Below are positions 15,829 through 25,090 of a stretch of 43,195 bases of DNA, in pieces. A model generated the notes under the pieces. The model made no database searches, had not been told where the DNA came from, and worked only from the letters and a program-made list of their open reading frames with translations. Source of the stretch: Paenibacillus massiliensis subsp. panacisoli DSM 21345 (lineage in GTDB: Bacteria; Bacillota; Bacilli; Paenibacillales; Paenibacillaceae); NCBI RefSeq assembly GCF_000426545.1, contig NZ_AUFO01000037.1, positions 1-43,195 on the forward strand. The letters are read 5' to 3'. Numbering within the stretch: the stretch's first letter is position 1; each line of letters starts with the position of its first letter. Both the position numbers and the translations under genes were made by a program.

Positions 15829-16785
15829 ATGACTACACGAATCATTCTGGATGTCGATACAGGGATTGACGATTCACTCGCTATTGCCTATGCTGCAAGC
15901 TCGCCGGAACTCGAATTGGCCGGAATTACGACTACGTACGGGAATATCTCGCAAGAAGAGGCTACGCGTAATTCCTTGATATTGCTGGAGCTGCTGCAAC
16001 ATGATGCACCGGTGTATCCGGGAGCTGCCAAGCCCTATGCCCGTGAGCTGTTCAAGCCTTATGCCCGGCATATTCATGGGGAAGATGGTATTGGCAATCA
16101 ACTGGCTGGGGAGCCGATCAGGAAGGCAGAGGAGAAGCATGCAGCCGACTTCATTATTGAGCAGGCCAAGCTTCATCCACAGCAATTGACGGTAATTGCT
16201 GTGGGACCTCTGACGAATCTGGCTCTGGCACTCGACCGATGCCCGGAGCTGCCGCAGCTGCTCGGCCATCTGATTATTATGGGGGGTGCCGTGACAGTTC
16301 CGGGGAACGTTACACCTACGGCAGAGGCCAATATTTATTCTGATCCAGAAGGAGCTGCTCGCGTAATCGAAGCAGGCTTCCACATGACGATGGTGGGGCT
16401 GGATGTGACGATGCAGACCCTTCTGCCACAGCGACTCGTAGAGAAATGGCGGGCACAGGGGACAGCGCTATCCGGTTTCTTGACAGGGATGACGGAGTTC
16501 TACATCGACGCCTATCAGAAGTTCAAGCCGGGCATTGCTGGCTGTGCGCTGCATGATCCATTGGCTGTAGGAGTGGCCATTGATCCGAGCTTTGTTCGCA
16601 CGAAATCCATGTACATTCAGGTGGAGGCTGGGGCTTCAGTGGCTGTCGGAAGAACGAGTCAGTCAGACGGACCCATAGGGTCCGCCAGTCAGCAGATTGA
16701 AGTGGCACTCGAAGTGGATGCTGACAGATTCCTGGAGCATTTCTTGCAAAGGGTCATGCATATCCACAGCACAGCGGCTAACTAA
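15829..16785 (+). CDS. Inosine-uridine-type nucleoside hydrolase
   Basis: The 318-residue enzyme belongs to the calcium-dependent nucleoside hydrolase family, which splits the N-glycosidic bond of ribonucleosides for base salvage. The metal-binding signature DVDTGIDD (residues 8-15) is complete. The mid-sequence segment VIAVGPLTNLALAL is typical. The late motif ALHDPLAVG supplies the catalytic His and the last metal-binding Asp. The start has ATGGAGG 8 bases upstream. No signal peptide is present, so it acts in the cytoplasm. It stands alone, 100 bases after the SecA-like gene and before a terminator. Base preference (purine or pyrimidine) cannot be read reliably. Confidence 0.92.
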   Translation: MTTRIILDVDTGIDDSLAIAYAASSPELELAGITTTYGNISQEEATRNSLILLELLQHDAPVYPGAAKPYARELFKPYARHIHGEDGIGNQLAGEPIRKAEEKHAADFIIEQAKLHPQQLTVIAVGPLTNLALALDRCPELPQLLGHLIIMGGAVTVPGNVTPTAEANIYSDPEGAARVIEAGFHMTMVGLDVTMQTLLPQRLVEKWRAQGTALSGFLTGMTEFYIDAYQKFKPGIAGCALHDPLAVGVAIDPSFVRTKSMYIQVEAGASVAVGRTSQSDGPIGSASQQIEVALEVDADRFLEHFLQRVMHIHSTAAN

Positions 16786-16798
16786 ACGTTTATTCTAC

Positions 16799-16838
16799 AA
16801 TCATGTCTCTCTTTTTGTGGGGAGCATGATTTTTTTTG
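16799..16838 (+). terminator. Intrinsic terminator
   Basis: AATCATG with adjoining CTC pairs with GAG and CATGATT, followed by eight T. It ends the nucleoside hydrolase transcript just before the next promoter. Confidence 0.85.
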
Positions 16839-16885
16839 TTGACACACCGTACTAACTGTATTATATATGATAGTACAGTTAGTAC
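16839..16885 (+). promoter_or_regulatory. Sigma-A promoter with palindromic GntR operator
   Basis: TTGACA (16839-16844) and TATATA (16862-16867) are spaced by 17 bases, a strong promoter. GTACTAACTGTA (16849-16860) and TACAGTTAGTAC (16874-16885) form a perfect 12-bp inverted repeat that brackets the -10 box. This is the expected position for autorepression by the GntR regulator encoded 73 bases downstream. Confidence 0.85.
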
Positions 16886-16957
16886 AGATATTAGAGATAA
16901 AGAACACTTGGAGCATATGAAACGGGATTATGAACCTTAACCGAAAGGAGGAAGTGT

Positions 16958-17350
16958 ATGTTTGAATTGGATGTTCGCAGCCGGAAGCCCATCTACGAGC
17001 AGCTAATGGATAAAATTCGATCCTTGATAGTCAGTCGTGCACTGGCACCGGATGAGCAGCTTCCGTCTGTACGCGTCTTGTCCTCACAATTGACGGTGAA
17101 TCCCAATACGATTCAGAAGGCTTACCGCGAGCTGGAGCGAGAAGGCTACATTTATTCCGTTCCCGGCAAAGGCAGCTTCGTATCTCCGTTGGAGGAGCTA
17201 CCCCAAGGAGTCAAGCTGGAAGAGCTACGGGGACATATGCTTACTTTGATGGAGGAGGCTATATTCTTGGGTATGACGAGAGAGGACCTGCTGCAGCTAT
17301 ATGCAGAAGCGTCTCAGCTTCAGCACGGAAGGGGGAAGCACGATGATTGA
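16958..17350 (+). CDS. GntR-family regulator, YtrA subfamily
   Basis: At 130 residues this is the short YtrA type: an N-terminal winged helix-turn-helix followed by a small helical dimerisation tail. Landmarks are YEQLMDKIRSLI, LPSVRVLSSQLTVNPNTIQK and YRELEREGYIYSVPGKGSFV. AAAGGAGG gives an ideal ribosome binding site. The gene overlaps the following ABC ATPase by 8 bases, so regulator and transporter are co-expressed. The perfect palindrome around the promoter is the likely binding site. YtrA-type regulators in Firmicutes usually respond to cell-envelope antibiotics; whether this one does is inference. Confidence 0.93.
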   Translation: MFELDVRSRKPIYEQLMDKIRSLIVSRALAPDEQLPSVRVLSSQLTVNPNTIQKAYRELEREGYIYSVPGKGSFVSPLEELPQGVKLEELRGHMLTLMEEAIFLGMTREDLLQLYAEASQLQHGRGKHDD

Positions 17351-18245
17351 TATTAGTGGGGTCAGCAAAATCTATGAGAGTGAGAAGGCGGTCGACAGCC
17401 TGACCATGCAGGTACAGCAGGGATCTATCTTCGGATTGCTCGGCTCGAATGGAGCTGGCAAGACGACTTTGCTGAAGATGCTCGCAGGAATCATCCGGCC
17501 CGATGAGGGGACGATTACATTGGAAGGGCGCGAGATCTATGAGCAGCCAGAGGTGAAGCGGCGGGTGCTGTTTGTTCCCGACAGCCCGTACTTTTTTCCA
17601 CAATCGAATTTGCGTCAGATGGCGGATTTCTACCGATCAATCTATTCGTCATGGAGTGAGGAGAGGTTTAGTCAGCTCAGTAGCATATTCAAGCTGGACC
17701 CTCGTCGCAAGCTACATCGCATGTCTAAGGGAATGCGGCGTCAGGCAGCCTTCTGGCTGGCTCTGAGCAGTTCCCCGGATCTACTCATTTTGGATGAGCC
17801 CATTGATGGTCTTGACCCGGTTATGCGCAGACATATGAAGAACCTGCTGTTCCAGTATGCTGCCGAGCGTCAGATGACTGTCGTAATCTCTTCCCATAAT
17901 CTGCGAGAGATTGAGGATATGTGCGATCACGTAGGCATTATGCACAAGGGGTGCCTCTTGCTTCATAAGGAGATCGACGATCTGCGAGGAGATATTCACA
18001 AAATTCAGGTCGCCTTCAAGGAAAGTGCTCATCTTGATGAATTAGAGCAGCAGCTAGATATCTTACATAAAGAACAACGTGGCACGGTACTGCTCTACAT
18101 CATTCGTGGCGATCAGCTTCGTATTAAGAATGTGTTCGCTTCCTATCAGCCTTTGGTTATGGACCTGCTTCCGCTAACCTTGGAGGAAATATTTATCTAT
18201 GAAATGGGGGACGCCGGGTATGCCATCCAACCGATCCTTCTTTAA
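17343..18245 (+). CDS. ABC transporter ATP-binding protein, YtrB-like
   Basis: The 300-residue ATPase has Walker A GSNGAGKTTLLKMLAG, Walker B LLILDEPIDGLDP and the switch His in VISSHNLREIE. The signature reads MSKGMRRQ instead of LSGGQ, which is the usual variant for this YtrB-type branch. The C-terminal 80 residues form the regulatory extension common in this group. I chose ATG 17343 with GGAAGGGGGAAG upstream; it overlaps gntR by 8 bases. It should energise the permease encoded next. It is probably part of an envelope-stress or antibiotic-response exporter. Confidence 0.92.
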   Translation: MIDISGVSKIYESEKAVDSLTMQVQQGSIFGLLGSNGAGKTTLLKMLAGIIRPDEGTITLEGREIYEQPEVKRRVLFVPDSPYFFPQSNLRQMADFYRSIYSSWSEERFSQLSSIFKLDPRRKLHRMSKGMRRQAAFWLALSSSPDLLILDEPIDGLDPVMRRHMKNLLFQYAAERQMTVVISSHNLREIEDMCDHVGIMHKGCLLLHKEIDDLRGDIHKIQVAFKESAHLDELEQQLDILHKEQRGTVLLYIIRGDQLRIKNVFASYQPLVMDLLPLTLEEIFIYEMGDAGYAIQPILL

Positions 18246-20229
18246 TCGTGGCATGTTTCGTCAGAATCTTAGACAGCACGGGTGGATCAGCATCTTGTAT
18301 CTACTCGCTCTGATTTTCGTACTGCCGATCCAACTCATACTAACCGTGAATTGGGAGGGAAGGCTTGGAAGGGAGCAGCTCGACAATCTCTTTGTCGTGC
18401 AGGATGCCTTGCAAGCTCTCATTTTGGTGGTATTTCCTGTTATAACCGGGGTGTTCATAACCAGATACCTGCAGAGCAGGGCCGCTGCCGATCTCTACCA
18501 TAGTCTCCCGCTACGTCGGAGCCAAATGCTGACCAATCAGCTGTTGTGCGGGGGGCTCATTGTGCTGGTACCTGTATGTCTGACCACTGGCATTTTGATC
18601 TTGATGACAGGGAACGAGCAGTTAGCTTATCTTTTTGAAAGTGCTGATGTATGGTATTGGGGAATTACCGCGAGTATGGTGTCACTGTTCCTGCTTGCCT
18701 TTACGATATTCGTTGGGATGTGCGTAGGACAGTCTATATTCCAGACGGTGGTAGTCAGTATTTTATTGCTTCTTCCTGCCCTATGGGTGGAGTTGATAGA
18801 GTTATATTTGCGAAAGTTCATCTTCGGGTATCCAGATGTCAGTCTGCTGGGTATGAAGAGTGAAAGGCTATCGCCGCTAGTCACGGTATTCTCCGCTTAT
18901 TATTTGCCATTAACCTGGATTGACCTGCTCATATATATTGGATTATGTGTGATCTTCGTCGCACTCTCATTCCTGCTGTACAAGAGAAGACATATTGAGA
19001 AGGCGTCACAAGCCGTCGTGTTTACTTACTTTCACCCGGTATTTAAGGCAGGGGTAGTCCTGTGTGCAATGATGGTGGTGGGATTTTATTTCAGTGAGCA
19101 ATCACGAGGGAGTCTGTCATGGACGTTGTTCGGATACGTGCTTGGCGCGGTGATCGGATACATCGCTGCCGAGATGATGCTTCGCAAGTCGTGGCAGATC
19201 TGGGGTCGCAAGATGCTTGTGGAGTCTGCCGTATATACAGCTGTTATTGGACTCCTGCTCTATATTCCTGTCTCTCCGTGGACTGGCTATGAAAGTCGAA
19301 TACCAGCAGCTTCTACGGTGGACGGCGTATTTTTCGGGGAATATTTACATCCATACAACCAAGATGGTAATGATAACAAGGACATTCCATATGTACAAAA
19401 TGAAGAATATACGGCTGCTGTCCTGAGCCTGCATCGTGAGATCGTTACCTCGCGTCCTGACGAACGTCGGATAACGGGTAGAGAAAGCCGTCCCGTGGTG
19501 ATCTCCTATCATCTGAAGAATGGGAAAACGATGCTGAGAGCATATACTGTGCCTGAGCAGCAGCTGAGGGAGCAACTGAAGACGGTTATGGAGATGCCTG
19601 CTTATAAGCAGGAGCGGTATCGTCTGCAGCAGCTGGAGGCTTTGCCGGATCGCGTCACCATTGAATCTCCTGACAGCTACAACAAATATACTGTGGTAAC
19701 TGGTAAGGATGAGATTGATGAACTGATGCAGGTGCTTACTGAGGAATACCAAGCGATGGACTATGAAGTGATGAGCGATAGCATCCGGCCCCGTGCAAAT
19801 ATTGATTTGTTATGGCAGTCACAGGACAAACAAGAAGTGGACCAGAACAGGATTACTTTGCAGTGGAAGCCTAGCTTCAGCAAGCTGAGTGCCTGGATGG
19901 AGGAGCGTGGGTTTGCACAAGAGGTTGCTCTTCAGCCTAAGGACATTCGAAGTATTGAGATTGTGAAGTATACACCAGCAAGTGCAGAAGCTATGTCTCA
20001 GCAGTGGCTGCCACCATATGAGCTCGTCAAGCAACCCAATTCCATTTCCTTGATGGAAGCTCGGGACGACGCTATGATGCAATATATTCTGGACCATAGA
20101 AGAGATTATGATCCTGCTGATCCGCGGACAGCCTATGTACTTCGAATGCTAGTTCAGAATACGGAGAATTTCTACGTACTGTTCGCAGAGGATGTGACAC
20201 CAGAGCTGACTGCATTTCTTGAGCGCTGA
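18220..20229 (+). CDS. ABC permease with large C-terminal outer domain (DUF6449-like)
   Basis: The 669-residue protein has several hydrophobic helices in its first 360 residues and an additional one near VESAVYTAVIGLLLYIPVSP. The remaining roughly 290 residues are hydrophilic and should face outside. This layout matches permeases of YtrA/YtrB operons annotated with a DUF6449 tail. The start MPSNRSFFNRGMFRQNL at 18220 fits the family; an in-frame ATG at 18199 has a GGAGG site and cannot be excluded. The gene overlaps the ATPase by 26 bases. A good terminator follows at 20317. The cargo is unknown. Confidence 0.85.
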   Translation: MPSNRSFFNRGMFRQNLRQHGWISILYLLALIFVLPIQLILTVNWEGRLGREQLDNLFVVQDALQALILVVFPVITGVFITRYLQSRAAADLYHSLPLRRSQMLTNQLLCGGLIVLVPVCLTTGILILMTGNEQLAYLFESADVWYWGITASMVSLFLLAFTIFVGMCVGQSIFQTVVVSILLLLPALWVELIELYLRKFIFGYPDVSLLGMKSERLSPLVTVFSAYYLPLTWIDLLIYIGLCVIFVALSFLLYKRRHIEKASQAVVFTYFHPVFKAGVVLCAMMVVGFYFSEQSRGSLSWTLFGYVLGAVIGYIAAEMMLRKSWQIWGRKMLVESAVYTAVIGLLLYIPVSPWTGYESRIPAASTVDGVFFGEYLHPYNQDGNDNKDIPYVQNEEYTAAVLSLHREIVTSRPDERRITGRESRPVVISYHLKNGKTMLRAYTVPEQQLREQLKTVMEMPAYKQERYRLQQLEALPDRVTIESPDSYNKYTVVTGKDEIDELMQVLTEEYQAMDYEVMSDSIRPRANIDLLWQSQDKQEVDQNRITLQWKPSFSKLSAWMEERGFAQEVALQPKDIRSIEIVKYTPASAEAMSQQWLPPYELVKQPNSISLMEARDDAMMQYILDHRRDYDPADPRTAYVLRMLVQNTENFYVLFAEDVTPELTAFLER

Positions 20230-20316
20230 CCAATTGCTCGCAAGATAAATTCAGCTTAAAGCAGTCTGTTGTCTGTGAAAGTACGTCAATAGAGTTTGTT
20301 ATAAAGGAATACCAGG

Positions 20317-20352
20317 GATGATCTCTGATTGGTTCAGAGGTCATCTTTTTTT
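20317..20352 (+). terminator. Intrinsic terminator
   Basis: GATGATCTCTGA pairs with TCAGAGGTCATC (one bulge) around TTGGT and is followed by seven T. It ends the gntR-ABC operon. Confidence 0.9.
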
Positions 20353-20699
20353 GGTATATGCGGATAAAAATCGACAACAAATGATACATAACGTATTTAT
20401 GTTAGATTATTTGACCCGAAATTGGCTTGATTGCTGCAAGAAATTTCTAATGCAAATTAGTTTAAAAAGCATATATTAATTCAATTTAACATTCAAAATG
20501 TAAATAAATAAAGAGAAAAATGGTAGAAAACTAATATTTTTTGCGCTTATAATTATTTTTTTGTAACATTATTTGAAAAAGGTAATTGCCCACCCCTAGG
20601 AATGTGTGTATACTAATTGTATAATTCATACCACATAATGTTAAATAAACTAACGTGAAACAGCACAAAGTTTCGCAAAACTCATTAGGGGGAATCTCA
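20353..20699. promoter_or_regulatory. AT-rich leader with promoter of the liv operon
   Basis: The region is very AT-rich. TTGCCC (20586-20591) and TATACT (20609-20614) are separated by 17 bases and form a plausible sigma-A promoter, leaving an untranslated leader of about 80 bases. I looked for a CodY-type box (AATTTTCWGAAAATT) and found only poor matches. A T-box is not possible in so short a leader. Confidence 0.55.
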
Positions 20700-21917
20700 G
20701 TGAAGTTCAAGGGACAGGTATGGATCGTGTTAGCACTGATTACGGCGTTGCTCGCAGGTTGCGGAGGGGCTGGTGGTAATGAAGCTGCTCCTGCATCATC
20801 TGAGCCTGCAAGCAGCAGTGAAAGCAAGCAGGTTATCAAGATTGCTACCCAGTCTCCGCTGTCGGGCGGAAGCTCTGTTCAGGGAGAGGCAATCAAGCTT
20901 GGAGCGCAGATGTCCTTGGACGATCACAAGGAAGAATTCAGTGCTCTTGGCTATGAGTTGGAGCTAGTGCCGTATGATGATCAAGGAGATCCCAAGAAGG
21001 GGGTCGCGAATGCGGAATTGATCGGTGCTGATCAAGCTGTACTTGGGGTCATCGGCCATCTGAATTCAGGCGTGACGATTCCTTCCTCCGTTATATATGA
21101 GAAGTACAATATTGCTATGATATCGCCAGCCAGTACAGCAACGGACGTCACCGACCGCAAGCTGAAGGTTGTGAATCGGGTGGTAGCCCGTGATGACTTC
21201 CAGGGCCCGGCTGCTGCCGATTATGCAGTGAATACGGTCGGAGCGAAGAATATCTTCGTGGTTCAGGATAAGACGGCTTACGGACAAGGGCTTGCGGAGG
21301 CGTTCCGCGATGCGGCCCAAGGTCTTGGGGCTAACATTTCGGGATATGAAGGAATTACGGTTGGTGAGAAAGACTTTAACGGCGTGCTTAATATCGTAGC
21401 TGCCCAGAAGCCTGATTTTATTTTCTTTGGTGGTATGTATGCTGAAGGCGGCTTGCTGGTCAAGCAAGCGCGTGACAAGGGGATCACAGCACCGCTGATG
21501 GGTGGAGATGCGCTGGATTCCTCGGGTATGGTTAATGTTGCAGGTGCGGAAGTCAAAGGTGCGCTATACAGCTCGGTTGCTGGGGATATTACGAATTCAG
21601 ACAGCGGCAAACAATGGGCTGACAAGTATGAACAGACGTTCAAAAAGAAATCAGAGGGATATTCCGTATATGCTTATGACTCCATGAGTGTGTTGCTTGA
21701 GGCTATCAAGAAGGGCATTGATGAGAATGGAGGCAAGCTTCCTACGCGCGAAGCAGTCAGCACAGCGGTTCGGGCAACTAAGGAGTTTGAGGGTGTAGCA
21801 GGCAAGATCACATTTGATGACATTGGTGACAATGCGTATGCGAAGGTGTTTATCTACGAGTTCAAAGATGCAGCTTACCCGGGTGAGATGATCTCGGAGA
21901 TTGAGAACAGTAAATAA
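20700..21917 (+). CDS. livJ: Branched-chain amino acid ABC transporter, binding lipoprotein
   Basis: The 405-residue lipoprotein catches branched-chain amino acids outside the membrane for the transporter encoded downstream. The signal peptide VWIVLALITALLAGC ends in lipobox LAGC and is followed by a Gly/Ala/Ser linker. The mature part begins IKIATQSPLSGGSSVQGE, the typical start of periplasmic-binding family 6. Later landmarks are MISPASTATDVTDR and VVQDKTAYGQGLAEAF. I chose GTG 20700 behind AGGGGG rather than GTG 20655, which would place 15 extra residues before the signal. Specificity for Leu/Ile/Val is from family context, as related proteins bind other amides or amino acids. Confidence 0.92.
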   Translation: MKFKGQVWIVLALITALLAGCGGAGGNEAAPASSEPASSSESKQVIKIATQSPLSGGSSVQGEAIKLGAQMSLDDHKEEFSALGYELELVPYDDQGDPKKGVANAELIGADQAVLGVIGHLNSGVTIPSSVIYEKYNIAMISPASTATDVTDRKLKVVNRVVARDDFQGPAAADYAVNTVGAKNIFVVQDKTAYGQGLAEAFRDAAQGLGANISGYEGITVGEKDFNGVLNIVAAQKPDFIFFGGMYAEGGLLVKQARDKGITAPLMGGDALDSSGMVNVAGAEVKGALYSSVAGDITNSDSGKQWADKYEQTFKKKSEGYSVYAYDSMSVLLEAIKKGIDENGGKLPTREAVSTAVRATKEFEGVAGKITFDDIGDNAYAKVFIYEFKDAAYPGEMISEIENSK

Positions 21918-21930
21918 TCATCGCATTTTG

Positions 21931-21975
21931 CAGCCAAGGGGTTCGTGCCGATTGGAGGCCGTCATCCCTTGGCTG
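21931..21975 (+). other. Intercistronic stem-loop after livJ
   Basis: CAGCCAAGGG (21931-21940) and CCCTTGGCTG (21966-21975) form a perfect 10-bp stem 13 bases after the livJ stop, with no T-run. Such structures often protect the upstream mRNA and so raise the amount of binding protein over the membrane subunits. Confidence 0.7.
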
Positions 21976-22004
21976 TTACTGCATTTGTCGAGAGGAGCAG
22001 AACT

Positions 22005-22991
22005 ATGTTAGGGAGCATGCTGCAATCTTTGCCACAGGTATTAATTGATGGTCTGGCGCTTGGGGCGATCTATGCTGTCGTTGCCTTGGGATACACCATG
22101 GTGTACGGAATTCTGGAATTGATTAATTTTGCTCATGGCGAAATATTTATGACAGGCGCATTCGTGGGCACGGCGGTGCTGTTCATGTTCCAAGCCTTTG
22201 GCTGGATGCAGGGAATACCGTCATGGCTATTCTACATTCTTATTATTGTAGTAGCGATGCTAATTACCGGTGCGCTCGGGGTCGGTATTGAACGAGTAGC
22301 CTACAGGCCCTTGAGAAAAGCACCCAAGCTGATCTCGTTAATCTCTGCTTTTGGGGTATCCTTCGTGCTGCAGGATGTGATTCGTTTTATTGCGGAGCTG
22401 AAGACAGGGAATTTCGTGGTGAGCACCCCGACGCTGTTCTCGGAACGCTTCAATCTGGAACTTTCCTCGATCTCCAGTGTATTTTCGGATGCGACGATCA
22501 AGGCGAATACGGTGTTTATCCTAATTGTGGCCATTCTTCTGATGGCAGGGCTCGACCTGTTCGTGAATCATACCAAGTGGGGAGTAGCCATGCGGGCGGT
22601 TGCCCAGGATCGGGAGACGGCTTCGCTGATGTCCATTAATGTGAACAAGGTCATCGTACTTACCTTCTTCATCGGCTCTGCTCTGGGAGGTTCGACAGGT
22701 GTGTTGTTCGCCCAGCAGTATGGCACGATTGATCCTTATATCGGCTTTATTCTGGGAATGAAGGCATTTACGGCGGCTGTACTCGGCGGTATTGGTAACA
22801 TTCGGGGAGCGATGTTCGGTGGTCTGGTTATTGGTGTGCTGGAGATGTTCGCCTCCTCGAATCTGGGTCTGATGACGAGCGGCAACTTCGGCGCGGAATA
22901 CAAGGACGTGTTCGCATTCATGATCCTCATTGTCGTGCTGATCTTCAAGCCAGAAGGCTTGTTCGGTAGAGCAGTCAAAGAGAAAGTGTAG
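22005..22991 (+). CDS. livH: Branched-chain amino acid ABC permease LivH
   Basis: The 328-residue membrane protein is the first permease of the LIV system. ALGAIYAVVALGYTMVYGIL near the N-terminus and ALGGSTGVLFAQQYGTIDPY with LGGIGNIRGAMFGG in the second half are the family hallmarks, including the loop that contacts the ATPase. ATG 22005 lies behind GAGAGGAG. It is followed 9 bases later by livM, so the two are translated together. No defects are seen. Confidence 0.93.
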   Translation: MLGSMLQSLPQVLIDGLALGAIYAVVALGYTMVYGILELINFAHGEIFMTGAFVGTAVLFMFQAFGWMQGIPSWLFYILIIVVAMLITGALGVGIERVAYRPLRKAPKLISLISAFGVSFVLQDVIRFIAELKTGNFVVSTPTLFSERFNLELSSISSVFSDATIKANTVFILIVAILLMAGLDLFVNHTKWGVAMRAVAQDRETASLMSINVNKVIVLTFFIGSALGGSTGVLFAQQYGTIDPYIGFILGMKAFTAAVLGGIGNIRGAMFGGLVIGVLEMFASSNLGLMTSGNFGAEYKDVFAFMILIVVLIFKPEGLFGRAVKEKV

Positions 22992-23000
22992 GTGGACTGT

Positions 23001-24284
23001 ATGAAGCGAATTCAAAGCATGATTACAAGCTTAATTCAAGCTAGCAGGCCTATCCAGGCTGGAATTCTGATCGTCTTTGTAGCACTGGCAGCCTCGGGAG
23101 TCTATTTCATGGACAAATCGGTTGCCTCCTTCCTGCTGCTGCTGGGCTCATTGCTCATGTTGTACTACACAACCTTCAGTAACGGGATGAAATGGGCGAT
23201 TGCCGGCGTGCTGCTGATCTTGATTATTCCGTTTGCTAGCTCGGGTGGACCTGCTTACGAATCCTACATGGAGGTAGCGACACAGTGCGGAATCTATATT
23301 GCCATGGCCTTGGGGCTGAATATTGTCGTCGGGTTCGCCGGGCTGCTGGACATGGGCTTTGTTGCATTCTTTGCAGTTGGGGCCTATACCTACGGCATTT
23401 TCGCTACGGGGCAGGCTAATAATTTTATCCGTGGCGATATCTTTCCGCTCGATGGCACAAGCTTCTGGATCTTTATTCTACTGGGTGGCTTCATGGCGGG
23501 GATCTTCGGAATATTGCTAGGGCTACCTGTGCTCAGGGTAAAAGGGGATTATCTGGCCATAGTGACCTTGGGCTTCGGAGAGATTATCCGGATTATCTTC
23601 AATAATATGGAGAAGCCAGTGAATATAACGAACGGAGCGCTCGGGTTGTCCTCTATTCAGCCTCCCGTATTATTCGGATATGTATTTACGTTCCCGCATC
23701 AATTTTATTTCATTGTCATAGGGATTCTGGCTGTGGTCATCTTCGCAGTGAGAAGACTTGAGCATTCACGCCTCGGTCGCGCCTGGAAAGCCGTCCGTGA
23801 GAACGAGATTGCCGCTCAGTCCATGGGGATTCCGCTGATTCGTACGAAGCTTACGGCCTTCGCAATTGGTGCATCCTTCTCCGGGATGATGGGGGTCGTG
23901 TTCGCAGCCAAGCAGACCTTCATTGACCCGACGAGCTTCACACTCATTGAATCGACGACGATTCTAGTCATGGTGGTACTGGGGGGGATGGGAAGCGTCC
24001 CAGGTGTCATTCTAGGTGCGGCGCTGGTCACTATTCTGAATCTGCAGGTGCTGACGGAGTTCACAGGTTGGCTGAACCAGCTCTCCAACAAGGGGATCAT
24101 AGAAATCCCGAATGCATTATCTCCGGCGAAGATGCAACGCTTTATTTTTGGGGCTATTCTGATTCTGGTGGCCATCTACAGGCCGCATGGTTTGATCTCA
24201 GCCAAGAACCGTAAGGTGGCTGTACCTGGCAAGCGGGAATCCAGCGTACACCCAGTCTCTAGCAAGGCGACATTACCTGAATAA
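23001..24284 (+). CDS. livM: Branched-chain amino acid ABC permease LivM
   Basis: The 427-residue permease pairs with LivH in the membrane. An N-terminal extension with extra hydrophobic helices precedes the conserved core, where IAMALGLNIVVGFAGLLDMG and LPVLRVKGDYLAIVTLGFGE stand out, followed by GGMGSVPGVILGAALVTILN. I chose ATG 23001 with AGGTGG just upstream; GTG 22992 is 9 bases earlier in frame. The C-terminus ends in a short basic tail. Confidence 0.93.
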   Translation: MKRIQSMITSLIQASRPIQAGILIVFVALAASGVYFMDKSVASFLLLLGSLLMLYYTTFSNGMKWAIAGVLLILIIPFASSGGPAYESYMEVATQCGIYIAMALGLNIVVGFAGLLDMGFVAFFAVGAYTYGIFATGQANNFIRGDIFPLDGTSFWIFILLGGFMAGIFGILLGLPVLRVKGDYLAIVTLGFGEIIRIIFNNMEKPVNITNGALGLSSIQPPVLFGYVFTFPHQFYFIVIGILAVVIFAVRRLEHSRLGRAWKAVRENEIAAQSMGIPLIRTKLTAFAIGASFSGMMGVVFAAKQTFIDPTSFTLIESTTILVMVVLGGMGSVPGVILGAALVTILNLQVLTEFTGWLNQLSNKGIIEIPNALSPAKMQRFIFGAILILVAIYRPHGLISAKNRKVAVPGKRESSVHPVSSKATLPE

Positions 24285-24304
24285 GGTTAGGAAGGAGGAG
24301 AGCA

Positions 24305-25090
24305 ATGTCGATACTAGCAGTTAAAAACCTTAAGAAGCAATTTGGCGGCTTGCTGGCGGTGAATGGGGTGAACTTTGAGTTCCCGGATGCGACAATCTCG
24401 GCTGTAATCGGCCCCAATGGAGCCGGAAAGACAACCTTTTTCAACATGATAACCGGCATCTATGTCCCGGATGAAGGAGATATTGTGCTGGATGGGGAGT
24501 CGATTGTGAATGTGAAGCCTGACCGGATTACGGGCAAGGGCATTGCGCGTACTTTTCAGAACATTCGTCTGTTCGGGTCCATGACGGTGCTGGAAAATGT
24601 TCAGGTGGGAATGCATATTCACCTAAGGACGGGCATTGTCGGAACATTGCTGAATCTTGCCCGTGTCCGGCATGAGGAGCAGTATGCGCAAGAGGAGGCT
24701 TACCGTCTGCTTGAATATGTGGGGCTAGCCCCGTGGTTTAACGATGAGGCTAGCAGTCTATCCTACGGTGCTCAGCGTCGACTGGAGATCGCGCGAGCGT
24801 TGGCGGCCAGACCGAAGGTGCTGCTGCTGGATGAACCGGCAGCCGGGATGAATCCGAGAGAGACCGTGGAGCTAACGCAGCTCATACGCCGCATACAAGA
24901 GGAGCTAGGCATAGCTATCATTCTGATTGAGCATGACATGAAGCTGGTTATGGAGTTGTCCGAGCATATCCTGGTACTGGATCATGGAGAGAAGATTGCC
25001 GAGGGTGGTCCGGCAGATATTCGCTCCCATCCGAAGGTGATTGAGGCCTATCTTGGAAAAAGTGCTGTAGAGGAAGAGGTGACGGTATGA
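24305..25090 (+). CDS. livG: Branched-chain amino acid ABC ATPase LivG
   Basis: The 261-residue ATPase has Walker A GPNGAGKTTFFNMITG, signature LSYGAQRRLEIARAL, Walker B LLLDEPAAGMNP and switch IEHDMKLVM. GGIARTFQN-like KGIARTFQNIRLFG is typical of LivG. AGGAGGAG gives a strong ribosome binding site. Its stop overlaps the start of livF (ATGA), giving tight coupling of the two ATPases. Confidence 0.95.
   Translation: MSILAVKNLKKQFGGLLAVNGVNFEFPDATISAVIGPNGAGKTTFFNMITGIYVPDEGDIVLDGESIVNVKPDRITGKGIARTFQNIRLFGSMTVLENVQVGMHIHLRTGIVGTLLNLARVRHEEQYAQEEAYRLLEYVGLAPWFNDEASSLSYGAQRRLEIARALAARPKVLLLDEPAAGMNPRETVELTQLIRRIQEELGIAIILIEHDMKLVMELSEHILVLDHGEKIAEGGPADIRSHPKVIEAYLGKSAVEEEVTV

Noticed and set aside
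20400..20560. CodY-type box upstream of livJ
   Set aside because: The best matches such as AATTTCTAATGCAAATT have the wrong length and too many mismatches in an AT-rich background.
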